DNA of 64,000 nucleotides from Pedobacter petrophilus (GCF_009674725.1 NZ_WKKH01000018.1:26871-90870), one strand, 5' to 3'. Positions 25,683-35,616 are shown, counted from the first letter of the stretch. Notes: generated by a model from the sequence alone, not told the origin. Made by a program: numbers and translations.

Positions 25683-26504
25683 TTAAAATATATTTGTTAC
25701 TTTTTTAAATCGTTCTTTTTGCCTTTCGTTCATCCATTCGCAAATTTCCCATAAATTAGATACTGGAGTATTAGAAAAGGGCAATGTATGATGATAACCT
25801 GGAGGGCCGAATTCGGGAGCAATGGTACTTTGCCTCATCCCTTTAGCTAATTGTTTTTGCCAGATCATATCCCACCATTTTTCATGCGCTTCAACATGCT
25901 GCTGGTATTCTGGTGCTCGTGGATCGGGTACTTGTGGCCCTTGTTCATATCCTACACGTGCATGGATGTGTATGCATCGCTCTGCACAAAGCTGTATAAT
26001 TTCTATTTCTGATTCAATTAAACGCTCACAAACACAAACCCAATGACTAAAATCGCAGCAAATGTTTAGCTCAGCAAATGACAGCAATAGCTCTCTGGTA
26101 TCCCATGGATTATAAGTTATCCTGCCCCTATGCGTTTCATGTGCAACAGGTATTCCTATTTCTTTTTCGTATGCTAAAGCTTGTGCTAAAAACTCGTGTT
26201 TTTGGCTCATTGTCCAACTGTCTTTTCCACTTTGGCTATTGATAAGAACAGGGTTTAAAGGTAATGACTGTTGTATCAATTCTTTAAAAGAGGCTACGTG
26301 CTCTGTTACGGTTTCGCCATACGTGTGAATCTGGGCAATAAATTCAAAGTCATACTTGGAAAGTAGTTTTTTAAAGCCTACATGCTCCAATGCTCGAACG
26401 CTTTTAAACTCTACCCCGTTGTAGCCATTTTCTTTGATTTTCGAAAATGCCGATTCAAATGGTTCTGTAACTCCCCATAAATGGCGAAAGGTCTTTAACT
26501 GCAT
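25683..26504 (-). CDS. Sugar phosphate isomerase/epimerase (AP-endonuclease-2 TIM barrel)
   Basis: 273 residues. Metal-binding positions are visible: Glu in VAHETHRGR (about residue 122), Asp and His in CDFSHWVCVCE (about 150), HIHARVGYEQGPQ and the Glu in IAPEFGPPGYHH (about 229). This is the xylose-isomerase-like TIM-barrel superfamily, covering epimerases, isomerases, dehydratases and 3-keto-sugar lyases. It is the first gene of the catabolic operon and its ATG follows directly after AACCAA. The reaction cannot be named. Its partners (kinase, dioxygenase, permease) point to a cytosolic step on an unusual sugar. Confidence 0.88.
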   Translation of the reverse strand: MQLKTFRHLWGVTEPFESAFSKIKENGYNGVEFKSVRALEHVGFKKLLSKYDFEFIAQIHTYGETVTEHVASFKELIQQSLPLNPVLINSQSGKDSWTMSQKHEFLAQALAYEKEIGIPVAHETHRGRITYNPWDTRELLLSFAELNICCDFSHWVCVCERLIESEIEIIQLCAERCIHIHARVGYEQGPQVPDPRAPEYQQHVEAHEKWWDMIWQKQLAKGMRQSTIAPEFGPPGYHHTLPFSNTPVSNLWEICEWMNERQKERFKKVTNIF

Positions 26505-26512
26505 TTGGTTAG

Positions 26513-26574
26513 CTTATTATAATAAGTCAAAGCTATATATATTTAATGAAACATACAACACTTATTATAATAAG
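26513..26574. promoter_or_regulatory. Two identical 14-bp palindromes, candidate operators
   Basis: CTTATTATAATAAG is present twice, at 26513-26526 and 26561-26574. Each copy is a perfect palindrome and the centres are 48 bp apart. They lie 9 and 57 bp upstream of the isomerase start, the only intergenic space before that operon. The pattern fits a dimeric repressor that can bridge two sites. The GntR protein at the operon end is the likely owner, though the HTCS next door cannot be excluded. Confidence 0.65.
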
Positions 26575-26615
26575 AATAATTAAATTATTGATTTACAAGA
26601 TTATAAATAACAAAT

Positions 26616-29600
26616 TTAACCTTTTCCTTTCTTAATGCTATGGTCTATATCAAGCAAAAATTGACTAGGACTAACCCCATATTCCTTTTTAAAAACAGTA
26701 GAAAAATATGATTTCGATAAAATACCCACCCGATACATTACTTCTCCTACCGAAACTGCTTCACAGGTCATAATCTCAACTGCTTTTTTTAGGCGTACAT
26801 TTTTTACAAACTCAATAATGGCAAGTCCTGTTATTTCTTTAATTTTTGTACCAAGTTTAGTTTTGCTCATTCCTATCTCCTTGCAAATCATATCCACACT
26901 CAAATCTGGGTTTTCCATGTGTAGTTCTATAATAGCCAAAAGTTTGTCCATCAATTCCTTATCTTTAGCAGAGTGTACAAGTTCCCTTACCTCCACCTTA
27001 TAGTCTTTCAAGTAACGCTGCTTTATTTTTTGTCGCTGATCAAAAAGATTTTTAATAGTGAGCGATAAAAGATCTATATCAATCGGCTTACTAAAATAAT
27101 GGTCGGCGCCAAACCCTACACCGCTAATCTTTGTATCGGGAGTATCGTTGGCTGTTAATAAAATAATAGGGATATGACTCGTTTCCAAATCTTCTTTTAG
27201 CAAACGGCAAAGTTCAATCCCATCCATTTTGGGCATCATCACATCGCTAAGAATAAGATCCGGACTTTGCTCTTTTGCTTTAATAAGTCCTTCCAGACCA
27301 TCAACAGCTTCATAAATATGATAATGCAATGCTAAGCACTCCCTTAAAAAAGCCCTTATTTCATCATTATCTTCTACAATAAGTAAGGTTTTTGCTTCCC
27401 TTGGCAGCGCTAAATCTAGGTTTCCTTTTATTAGGATATCTTTTTTAAAATACAATTCGTTTTTATACTCCAGGCTTTCTAGTTTAACGGTACTTTCTTC
27501 ATTATTTTCGTCCCACAGTTCTGATAATTTATACTCTTTTTTACCAATTGGGATTGCTATGCTAATTTCCGTACCCTTAAGCTTTTCACTGTATACATAA
27601 ATTTCCCCTTTGTGCAAAAACGTAAGGGTTTTAACAAAAGCTAGGCCAAGGCCAGAGCCTAAGTGCGATTGAGTAATCCGGAAATATCGCTCAAACAAAT
27701 GGTTCATAGATTGTTTGGAAATGCCTATCCCGTTATCGGCCACACGGATGTAAACATATTCGGCTGCTTTATAATTGCTTTTTAAAATCAGTTCATTTTC
27801 AAACGATGGCTTTAAGTCTGCAATAGCAAAAAAGATTTCAATTGTTACTGTTTCTCCAGCCGGAGTGTATTTAAAAGAATTATGCAACAGGTTGATGATG
27901 ATTTTTTCTATGATCTGTTTATCAAACCATAAATCTTCGTTTATTACAGGAATATTTACTTTAAAATTGATCCCTAACTCAATTGCTTTTTCAGAAAAGT
28001 CTGCAGCTAAATCATTAATCAATTGAGCTAAATTTCCCTTTGTAACCTTTAGGTTTAAAACACCTGTTTCTGCTTTACGGAAATCGATAATTTCGTTGAT
28101 CAAACCCATCAGGCGCATGCCGTTTCTGTACATAATTTGAGTTGAGTTCTTCAACGTTTCAGAACCTCCCTCTTTCATTATTCGTTGAAGTGGCCCTAGT
28201 ATTAAGGTAAGCGGGGTGCGTAATTCGTGAGATATATTGGTAAAAAATTGAAGCTGAGATTGATGAATCTCTTCCTTTTTTACTTCATCTATTTTTTTAA
28301 GCTCTACTTTCCTTCTTTGTTGAAGCAAGAAAATCAGTGTTGCCATCAAAACCAATACTCCCGACAACTTAAACCACCAGGTCATCCAGAATGGTGGAAC
28401 AATAATAACATTTATAGATGCCTCGTTTGTACCCCAAACACCATCGGCATTTCTTGCTTTTACCTTGAAAACATATTTTCCTGGATCTAAATTCGTATAC
28501 GTTGCTTTTCGCTGATTTCCCACAAAGTTCCATGCCCTGTCAAAGCCTTCAAGATAATAAGCATATTGCGTTTTTTCTGGGTCGATATAATTGAGAGATG
28601 CATAGTCGAAAGAAAATAATGATTGATCGTAGGCTAGTTTGACTTCCTTCGCTTCACTAATTGGACTTTTTAAAACCGAATTATCGCCAAATGCTATTAC
28701 ACTTTTGTTAAATATTTGGAAATCGGTAAAATATACAGGTGCTACATTACTGCTGTTAGAAATACTATCGGGATGGAAAATATTAAAGCCCTGAGTTCCT
28801 CCGAAAAGCATTTTGCCATCTCGGGTTTTTAAGCTAGAATTTCTAGAAAACTCAAGACCTTGCAATCCATCTGCTTCAGAATATCGTTTAAAGAAAAGCT
28901 GATCAGGGTTGTATTTGATAAGGCCGTTATTTGTACTGATCCAAAAATTTCCCTTCAAATCTTCCATAATTTCTAAAATTATGATTTTACCGAATTTAGC
29001 GCTTAATGCAGGTTGCTTAAATGTTCTGGTTTTAAAATCAAACAGCATTAAACTGTTTTGCCCTATCCATAATCGTCCTTTAGAATCGTTAAAAACCACA
29101 TCAACAGGTTCATAGAACGAAATTTTGGTATTAGAGTTCGGATTAAAATAACTAGTTAACGATTTATTTTTTTCAGAATAGCAATATAAACCTGCATCGT
29201 CTGTTCCTATCCATAAATCCCCATTTTTATCTTCCTGTATCCGGCTGATACTTTTGCCTTCAAATTTTGTTTTTTGATTAATTGGCCCCTTAAAAAGCCT
29301 AAATATGCCTTTTTTTCTATCTAAAACCGATAAGCCGCCGTACGCAGTACCCACCCATAATTGCCCCCTGCTATCTTCAAATAGCTGGCATACGTCATCA
29401 GAACCGATGGAGTTTGTATCTGCGGGCTGGTGAACAAAACGAGAAAAGTTGTTTGTTTTAGGGTTAAACCGATTAAGCCCCCCTCCCCATGTTGCAACCC
29501 AAATAGTTCCTTGTTTATCCTTATAGACATGAAGTACCGCATCGGACCCTAGAGTACTTGAATTACCCAATTTATTACGATATACCCTATACGTGTTATC

Positions 29601-30812
29601 CTTTCGATTCCAAATGTTGATGCCTCCACCGTCTGTCCCTATCCAAATTAAACCGTCTTTATCTTCATAAAAAGTTTTTACGTTTTTATGAGATAAACTG
29701 TTCGATTGCGGAAGGGCCGTAACCAGATTGAATTTATACCGTTCGGGACTGTAAACGCATAGCCCCCCACCTGTAGCCACCCAAAAATTATGCTGCTTGT
29801 CTTCCAATACAGCGGATACACTTTTTTGAGGAAGACTTGTTTTAGAAAACGGATCACTTTTGTAATGGGTAAAGCTATTGGTCGTAAAACTATATACACT
29901 GAGCCCACCATTTACTGTTCCAACCCAAAAATCACCTTTACTATCTTTAAATAGACATAGAACTTCATTTTCTGGCAAACCGATTAGCTTGTTTTCATTT
30001 TTTTTAAACTGCCTGACAGATCCTTTTGTACTATTAATAACTGATATTCCTTCCTCTTTTGTCCCTACCCATAGATCGCGGTTTTTATCTTCACAAATTG
30101 CAGTAATGAAATTACTGGAAATGCCATTACTTCTATTAAACAACTTCCAAGTACGGCCAAATAATTGATACAGCCCATTTCCATCCGTGCCTACCCAAAG
30201 CGTTTTATTGCTAGCTTGATAAATACAATTTATGCCATTAAGGTTCTTTGCCTCTTTAGTGTAAGCGCTATAATTGTCTATTCGCTTTTTTCCAAATTGT
30301 ATAAGGTTCAAACCACCCGCAGTACCTATCCATAAATTTCCTTTATCATCTACAAAGACAGTTCGGATGTTATTATTGCTTAATCGGCCTGCATTCTTGG
30401 TATTGTACAAAAAACGAGTAAATGTATTTGAGTTTCTGTTAAACCTATTTAGTCCAAAACCTGTTGCAACCCAAATATTATGGTCTTTATCTTCGCAAAT
30501 GCCATTAATAAAGCTATTGCTTATGGAGCCTTTATTGTTTACATCCGGTAGGTAATTTATAACCTGATAGCCATCATATCGGCTCAAGCCATAACTCGTT
30601 CCTATCCATATATAACCTTTACTGTCTTGAAAAACACATCTTATTTTACTATTTGACAGCCCTTTTTCAATCACTCTAAATTTAAGTTCAGGATAGGAAG
30701 CTGAAGCAATACCTGCATTGGCAAAAAAGAACAGTATAATATATATATGGAAAACGAGCCTACTATATACCAGTGAAATTGTTTTGCAAAGGACCTTTTT
30801 GCTCATTAACAT
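26616..30812 (-). CDS. Hybrid two-component system (sensor kinase + receiver + AraC HTH)
   Basis: 1398 residues in the classic HTCS layout. A signal anchor is followed by about 14 regulator-propeller repeats (IWIGTSYGLSRYDG, LWIGTAGGLNLI, LWVGTDGNGLYQ...) to about residue 690. Then come a Y_Y_Y domain (YAYYLEGFDRAWNFVG, about 740-800), a transmembrane helix (FKLSGVLVLMATLIFLL) and HisKA with phospho-His in NISHELRTPLTLILGPL. HATPase boxes are NLLHNSFKYTP, VADNGIGIS and GSGLGLAFVKTL. The receiver has LLIVEDNDEI, the phospho-Asp in LILSDVMMPKMDG and HYFSKPID, and the C-terminal AraC HTH is VGEVMYRVGILSKSYFSTVF...GVSPSQF. It senses an oligosaccharide in the periplasm and activates PUL genes directly. 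Probable master regulator here. Confidence 0.96.
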   Translation of the reverse strand: MLMSKKVLCKTISLVYSRLVFHIYIILFFFANAGIASASYPELKFRVIEKGLSNSKIRCVFQDSKGYIWIGTSYGLSRYDGYQVINYLPDVNNKGSISNSFINGICEDKDHNIWVATGFGLNRFNRNSNTFTRFLYNTKNAGRLSNNNIRTVFVDDKGNLWIGTAGGLNLIQFGKKRIDNYSAYTKEAKNLNGINCIYQASNKTLWVGTDGNGLYQLFGRTWKLFNRSNGISSNFITAICEDKNRDLWVGTKEEGISVINSTKGSVRQFKKNENKLIGLPENEVLCLFKDSKGDFWVGTVNGGLSVYSFTTNSFTHYKSDPFSKTSLPQKSVSAVLEDKQHNFWVATGGGLCVYSPERYKFNLVTALPQSNSLSHKNVKTFYEDKDGLIWIGTDGGGINIWNRKDNTYRVYRNKLGNSSTLGSDAVLHVYKDKQGTIWVATWGGGLNRFNPKTNNFSRFVHQPADTNSIGSDDVCQLFEDSRGQLWVGTAYGGLSVLDRKKGIFRLFKGPINQKTKFEGKSISRIQEDKNGDLWIGTDDAGLYCYSEKNKSLTSYFNPNSNTKISFYEPVDVVFNDSKGRLWIGQNSLMLFDFKTRTFKQPALSAKFGKIIILEIMEDLKGNFWISTNNGLIKYNPDQLFFKRYSEADGLQGLEFSRNSSLKTRDGKMLFGGTQGFNIFHPDSISNSSNVAPVYFTDFQIFNKSVIAFGDNSVLKSPISEAKEVKLAYDQSLFSFDYASLNYIDPEKTQYAYYLEGFDRAWNFVGNQRKATYTNLDPGKYVFKVKARNADGVWGTNEASINVIIVPPFWMTWWFKLSGVLVLMATLIFLLQQRRKVELKKIDEVKKEEIHQSQLQFFTNISHELRTPLTLILGPLQRIMKEGGSETLKNSTQIMYRNGMRLMGLINEIIDFRKAETGVLNLKVTKGNLAQLINDLAADFSEKAIELGINFKVNIPVINEDLWFDKQIIEKIIINLLHNSFKYTPAGETVTIEIFFAIADLKPSFENELILKSNYKAAEYVYIRVADNGIGISKQSMNHLFERYFRITQSHLGSGLGLAFVKTLTFLHKGEIYVYSEKLKGTEISIAIPIGKKEYKLSELWDENNEESTVKLESLEYKNELYFKKDILIKGNLDLALPREAKTLLIVEDNDEIRAFLRECLALHYHIYEAVDGLEGLIKAKEQSPDLILSDVMMPKMDGIELCRLLKEDLETSHIPIILLTANDTPDTKISGVGFGADHYFSKPIDIDLLSLTIKNLFDQRQKIKQRYLKDYKVEVRELVHSAKDKELMDKLLAIIELHMENPDLSVDMICKEIGMSKTKLGTKIKEITGLAIIEFVKNVRLKKAVEIMTCEAVSVGEVMYRVGILSKSYFSTVFKKEYGVSPSQFLLDIDHSIKKGKG

Positions 30813-30999
30813 TTTAAACAGATTTTAAGGCTAAAATACTGAAAATAACTTGGTGCGATGCCCATATACAAACCACTCGTCGTGTTTTTTGAACGTTATA
30901 AGCTAATACAGTTACAAAAATGACCAATCAAGCAACAAGGTATAATTTTAAATTTGGTCATTTGTAGTATAACCATTTATAAAAATTATAAACCTAAAC

Positions 31000-32106
31000 A
31001 TGATACAAAAACCGGAGGCATTAACCTCAGCTCAATCGAGTGCTGGGACAACTAACCTCAAGTATTTAGATTGCTGTCTTTCAGGGCTTTTTGCCAAAAG
31101 CAGCGAACATACATCCCAGAAAAAAACCCTTTTCTTAACGAGTTGCAGCTTAACTATTGGTATGATGATCTCAATCACATCATGGGCGCAGGAGGTAAAA
31201 AATAAACAGCTGAAACCCCAGTTAATCATTCAATCAAATTTTGAAGGGACAACCCGAGTTGTGCCAATACCTGGTACTAAAGATTATGGCGCTTCAATAG
31301 AACGGTTAGCTGGCAAGGGAGCAAAACTAAGGAATAGCGACTGGGATAAAGATCTTATACCAGTAATTAAAAGTGGCATACTGGAGGTTCAATACACTGG
31401 TGGCGATTCTTCTAAACGCTACGCTAAAGTTGTACCAGAGCCAGGCAACCCTAACAACCATGTACTTAAGTTTTGGCTGGATGGTTCATGGACAGCAGAT
31501 TTGGGACTTCAAAAAGCAAGGGTACAAACAAATCTATATGGCATCAAGGGAGGTTTCAAAGAATTTTATCAGTCGGTAAGAGTATTTCTTTCTAACGATT
31601 TTGCAGTGCTTCGAGATTACCCTAAAAGAATAACATGGCTTACACTTTCAGAATTTTGGAATAACGAATGGTGGGTAAAAGAAGAGAAATATGGTTTCAG
31701 GAATGGCTTGTGTATTGGCAAACTAGATCCTAATGAAACAGATTTAAACTTTTTATTAAATGCCGAAGACCCAGGCCAAAAAGAAGTTTGGCGGTATAAC
31801 AATACAAACGTAAAAGTACCCATAGGAAAATGGTTTACCATGGAATACTACTTTAAAGAAGGCAATAAAGAAACCGGCCGTTTTTATCTAGCCATAACCC
31901 CAGATGGTGAGCCGAAAAAAGTGGTTTATGATGTGCATAATTTTACGCACATGACCACTGATCCAGCTCCAAACGGATTAACAGGATATAACCCGATGAA
32001 ATTATATACTTCACCAGAAATTGTTGCCTATGTGAAATCTAAGGGGAAAACACTCCAGATTTATTGGGACGATTTTAAACTCTGGAAGAATAAACGCCCA
32101 CAATAA
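31000..32106 (+). CDS. Jelly-roll-like secreted protein, paralogue A (putative polysaccharide lyase/binding protein)
   Basis: 368 residues. An unusually long N-region (about 40 residues) precedes a signal segment ending MMISITSWAQ, and no later ATG is available. The body shares a block order with five other proteins here: FEGTTRV..., a GGDSSKRYAKVVPEPGNP strand, KEFYQSVRVFLSNDF, WLTLSEFWNNEWW, VPIGKWFTMEYYFKEGNKETGRFYLAITPDG, NPMKLYTS and a final YWDDFKLWKNK. This beta-rich pattern distantly recalls heparin-lyase-I/PF14099-type jelly rolls, in which a cleft with conserved Lys/Tyr/His cleaves glycans. That assignment is weak. Closest relative in the window is paralogue F (48375-49403), also found beside glycosidases. 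First gene of the plus-strand unit. Confidence 0.7.
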   Translation: MIQKPEALTSAQSSAGTTNLKYLDCCLSGLFAKSSEHTSQKKTLFLTSCSLTIGMMISITSWAQEVKNKQLKPQLIIQSNFEGTTRVVPIPGTKDYGASIERLAGKGAKLRNSDWDKDLIPVIKSGILEVQYTGGDSSKRYAKVVPEPGNPNNHVLKFWLDGSWTADLGLQKARVQTNLYGIKGGFKEFYQSVRVFLSNDFAVLRDYPKRITWLTLSEFWNNEWWVKEEKYGFRNGLCIGKLDPNETDLNFLLNAEDPGQKEVWRYNNTNVKVPIGKWFTMEYYFKEGNKETGRFYLAITPDGEPKKVVYDVHNFTHMTTDPAPNGLTGYNPMKLYTSPEIVAYVKSKGKTLQIYWDDFKLWKNKRPQ

Positions 32107-32135
32107 ATACACTTTAAAATTTACAAATAAACTTT

Positions 32136-34369
32136 ATGAAAAACAGGTTTTTGTTTTTACTTCTATTTTTTATGGGTAGCCAGGTTACTGCCCAAAGCAC
32201 TAATCCCATCGTTATCGGTAAAACTAGATTCACGGTTATTACCCCCGAACTTATCCGAATGGAATATGCCTTGGATGACAAATTTGTAGACAATACTCTT
32301 TTTTTGCACATAATCGCTCAGCCTTGAGCAATGAGTTTCAGATTAAACAAGACGGAAACAAGTATACCATTACTACCAAAAGAATGGTAGTAAAATTTAT
32401 AGATGATGGCTACCCGCTCAGCAACCTTAACATCCGTATTACCGTTTTTAATAAGCCAAAAAATTATGAATGGGCGATGCATAAAAAGGATAATAAAAAC
32501 CTTGGTGGAACCCTGATTACGCTTGATCAGATTACGGGCGAAGTTCCTACTAGCAATGGTTTATTATCCAGAAACGGTTGTCAGTTAATTGATGATAGCC
32601 GAAAAGAAATTTTTGTAGATGGATGGATTGCCGAACGTTCTGTAAATCACCTGTCCGATTTTTACTTTTTCGCCTATGGCAATGATTATAAAACGGCACT
32701 CAAGGCCTTGTCTACCATAAGTGGTGAAGTGCCTATGAATCGTAAATATATTCATGGAAGCTGGTATTGCCGCTGGTGGGATTACTCGGCAGATGAGTTT
32801 TTAGAAATAGTTAAGGGATATAAGGAACATGATTTCCCGCTTGATGTAATGGTATTGGATATGGGCTGGCATACTCAAAAAGATGCCACAACTGGATTGG
32901 GCAATACAGATTCTTACGGATGGACGGGCTACAGCTGGAACAAAAAACTATTTCCCAATCCTCAAGGTCTGCTGAATAAGTTAAAAGACGACGGTCTGGC
33001 TATTGCCCTGAATGATCACCCTCATGATGGGATCCGCCATCACGAAGATCAATACCCTAATTTTATGAAAGCTATGGGCGAAGACACTACGGGTAAAAAA
33101 GAATTGTTGTTTAATGCCGGAAATAAAAAGTACACGGAAAACTTTTTTAAGTATGCTCAGCAGCCTTTAGAGAATATGGGGGTAGATTTTTGGTGGCTAG
33201 ACTGGCAACAAGATATGGAAATGCCTTATGTGTTGGGCTACCGCACCTTACGACACTTACCTTGGCTTAACAACCTTTACTTTAAAAATTCAGAACGTGA
33301 TAACAAACGAGGACTTCTGTTTAGCCGTTGGGCGGGATGGGGAAGCCACCGTACACCTATACAATTTTCTGGTGATGCAAAATCAACCTGGGAATTGCTG
33401 AAATTTGAAGTGCCTTTTACCACCAATAGCGGTAACGTTGGATGCTTTTTTTGGGCGCATGATATTGGTGGCTTTTTTGGCGACCGTAATCCGGAACAAT
33501 ACGTGAGGTGGACACAATTCGGACTTACCAATTCATCATTAAGAATACATTCTACTTATGATTCAAAATTAGACAGGCGTCCTTGGCTTTGGGGCGAACA
33601 GGCTGAGATAGCAATGAGAAAGGTCTATCATCTTCGCTCGCAATTAATGCCGTACATCTATTCAAGCGTTTGGCAATGCCATAGTCAAACAATCCCCTTA
33701 AACCGAGGAATGTATATCGAGTATCCCGACAAGGAAGAGGCGTACAATAATCCGCAACAATACCTATTTGGCGACTTGTTACTCTCTGCCCCGATAGTAT
33801 CTCCCGGAACAGGAAAAGATTTAATTGCTAACCAAAAAGTTTGGTTTCCAGAAGGTGATACTTGGTTTAATATCTTTAACCATAAAAAATACGAAGGAGG
33901 TACAACACAAGATGTAAGTGCAGATATTAATGAGTCTCCCTTATTTGTTAAAGGCGGTTACCCTTTGCCAATGCAACCTTATCGCCAACGAATGGCAACC
34001 GCAAAGCTTGATACCCTGGTTATACGATGCTATCCAGGAACAGAGGGTAAAAAGAACATGTTTACGCTTTATGAAGATGATGGTGTTTCTACCGATTATT
34101 TAAAGGGCAAAAATGCATTTAATAACCTGTATTATTTGCAAGCGAAGAACGGAGCGGATATAACCATTGATGCTGTTGCCGGCCAAGGTTATAAAGACCA
34201 ACCGCTAAAAAGGGCCTATCAAATAGAGCTACTTGGTGTAGTGATGAAAGGTGCCAAAGTAAATGGGAAAAGTAGGAAAGTAGTATGGCGAAAAGATTTA
34301 AATGCAAGCGTTGTTACTATTCCAAGTACAACGATAAAGCAAGTGATTACCGTTAATTTATTTCAATAA
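32136..34369 (+). CDS. GH31-family alpha-glycosidase, disrupted by a -1 frameshift
   Basis: The first frame (32136-32327) encodes signal peptide MKNRFLFLLLFFMGSQVTAQ and the start of the GH31 N-terminal domain. It then stops. A second frame continues from about 32306 to 34369 with the whole catalytic part: DVMVLDMGWHTQ, VDFWWLDWQQDMEMPYV (nucleophile Asp, about residue 352 of the joined protein), FSGDAKSTWELLKFE, GCFFWAHDIGGFFGDRNPEQYVRWTQFG and the beta-sandwich tail. One extra T in the T7 run at 32299-32305 would join them perfectly (TLFFAHNRSALSNEFQIKQ). So the gene is a frameshift pseudogene, a sequencing error, or uses slippage. It is 29 bp after paralogue A. Specificity (alpha-glucosidase, alpha-xylosidase or other) unknown. 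Confidence 0.88.
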
Positions 34370-34445
34370 AAGTATTACACTGAGTTCGATAAAAAAATTT
34401 ATAAAAAGAAAGTTACGAGTACAAGCAATTTAAAAATATTTTTTT

Positions 34446-34457
34446 AACCAAATAATT
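34446..34457 (+). promoter_or_regulatory. AACCAAATAATT leader element before jelly-roll B
   Basis: The same 12-mer that is tandemly repeated before susC occurs here 17 nt upstream of the start codon, followed by a second partial AAACCAAA directly before ATG. It is probably a leader or translation-initiation feature of this genome. Similar AACCAAA blocks stand before genes starting at 23792, 39174 and 50767. Confidence 0.45.
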
Positions 34458-34474
34458 ATTAATTAAACCAAAGT

Positions 34475-35536
34475 ATGAAAAATTCTTTTTTAATAGTGCT
34501 AACTATTCCTGCATTAATATTATGTATGGGCAGTTGCAAGAAAAACCAAGAGGTAGCAAATACCACTGCCTCTTCATCCAGCACTTCAGAAAACCAGCTT
34601 CAGTTGCTAAGCACCACAGGCACACTGGTTGCGTCATCAGATTTTAACAATTCAGCTATTTCTTATGTAGATCCACAACGTGATGACCTTACCGGCATTA
34701 ATGTTAGTCCCTACGACTGGACAACTTCAAATTTTGGAAAAAGCTTTCGCTTTTATTACGAAGGGGGAACATCTACAGACCGCAAAGCTGTAATAACAAC
34801 AGATGATAACAGTACCAATAACATTCTAAAATACATTATTACTAACGGCACCATTGCGGCAAACCCGCCAAAAGCCAGAGTACAGGTAGAAATTGATGGC
34901 TTTAAGGACCCAGTTACTGGCGGATATTTCAAAGAGTTTTACCAAAGCGTAAGAATGAAACTTCATTACAGCTCATTCAAGAAAATTTTAGATGACCCAA
35001 ACCGACTAGTCCCACCTACCCCAACATACGATCCACATGATTGGCTTACCTTATTTGAACTTTGGAACAATAATACCTGGGGAGATGATTTTCCTTTTAG
35101 AATAGGGATAACTTTAAAGAAATCTGCAAACTTGCAAAATTTTAACTTTGAAGCAGGTGCTCAAAAAGATGTTAGCGGTTCGTTTCAAGACGTTTGGAAA
35201 AATTCTTCCTCTACATTTGTTGTACCACTAGGCACCTGGATGACTGTTGACATCTATTTTAAAGAAGGTACAGCAGGCAGTAATAATGGTAAGTTTTATA
35301 TGGCTGTTACGCCAGATGGCGGTACTAAAACAGTAATATTTGATTATGCAACCGGCACTAATCACAATTGGACACAGCACCCAGGTGATCCTAATCCAGA
35401 CGGTGTGCAAAGTTGGAACGCCATGAAACTATATACTTCTAAAACTATTATAGACGCTGTAAAAGCAGGTACTAATCCTCAATCGTTACAAGTATCTTGG
35501 GATAATTTTAGAATTTGGAGAGATAAGCAACCTTAA
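34475..35536 (+). CDS. Jelly-roll-like surface lipoprotein, paralogue B
   Basis: 353 residues with lipobox CMGSC (Cys21), then a Ser/Thr-rich linker, which is typical of surface-exposed lipoproteins. The family blocks are FYYEGGTSTDRKAVI, KARVQVEIDGFKD, FKEFYQSVRMKLHYSSF, WLTLFELWNNNTW, FPFRIGITLKK, VPLGTWMTVDIYFKEG, GKFYMAVTPDGGTKTVIFD, NAMKLYTS and VSWDNFRIWRDKQP. Compared with paralogue A it carries a small insertion before WLTLFE and replaces YWDDF by SWDNF at the end. Probably binds or cleaves the target glycan at the cell surface. No experimental family known to me. It lies 105 bp after the GH31 frame and 80 bp before paralogue C in the same direction. Confidence 0.72.
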   Translation: MKNSFLIVLTIPALILCMGSCKKNQEVANTTASSSSTSENQLQLLSTTGTLVASSDFNNSAISYVDPQRDDLTGINVSPYDWTTSNFGKSFRFYYEGGTSTDRKAVITTDDNSTNNILKYIITNGTIAANPPKARVQVEIDGFKDPVTGGYFKEFYQSVRMKLHYSSFKKILDDPNRLVPPTPTYDPHDWLTLFELWNNNTWGDDFPFRIGITLKKSANLQNFNFEAGAQKDVSGSFQDVWKNSSSTFVVPLGTWMTVDIYFKEGTAGSNNGKFYMAVTPDGGTKTVIFDYATGTNHNWTQHPGDPNPDGVQSWNAMKLYTSKTIIDAVKAGTNPQSLQVSWDNFRIWRDKQP

Positions 35537-35616
35537 TAATTTAAAAATTGCTTGTACTTTTTTAATAAAGCTTAGTAAACAATAAATATGATCAGCTATA
35601 AAAAACCAAATATATC

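Noticed and set aside
26616..30812. Tandem IWIGT/LWVGT repeats in DNA as a possible repeat array
   Set aside because: They are the regulator-propeller protein repeats of the HTCS, with diverged DNA.
31032..31229. Minus-strand open frame opposite jelly-roll A signal region
   Set aside because: Shadow of a gene with a clear family match; no independent evidence.
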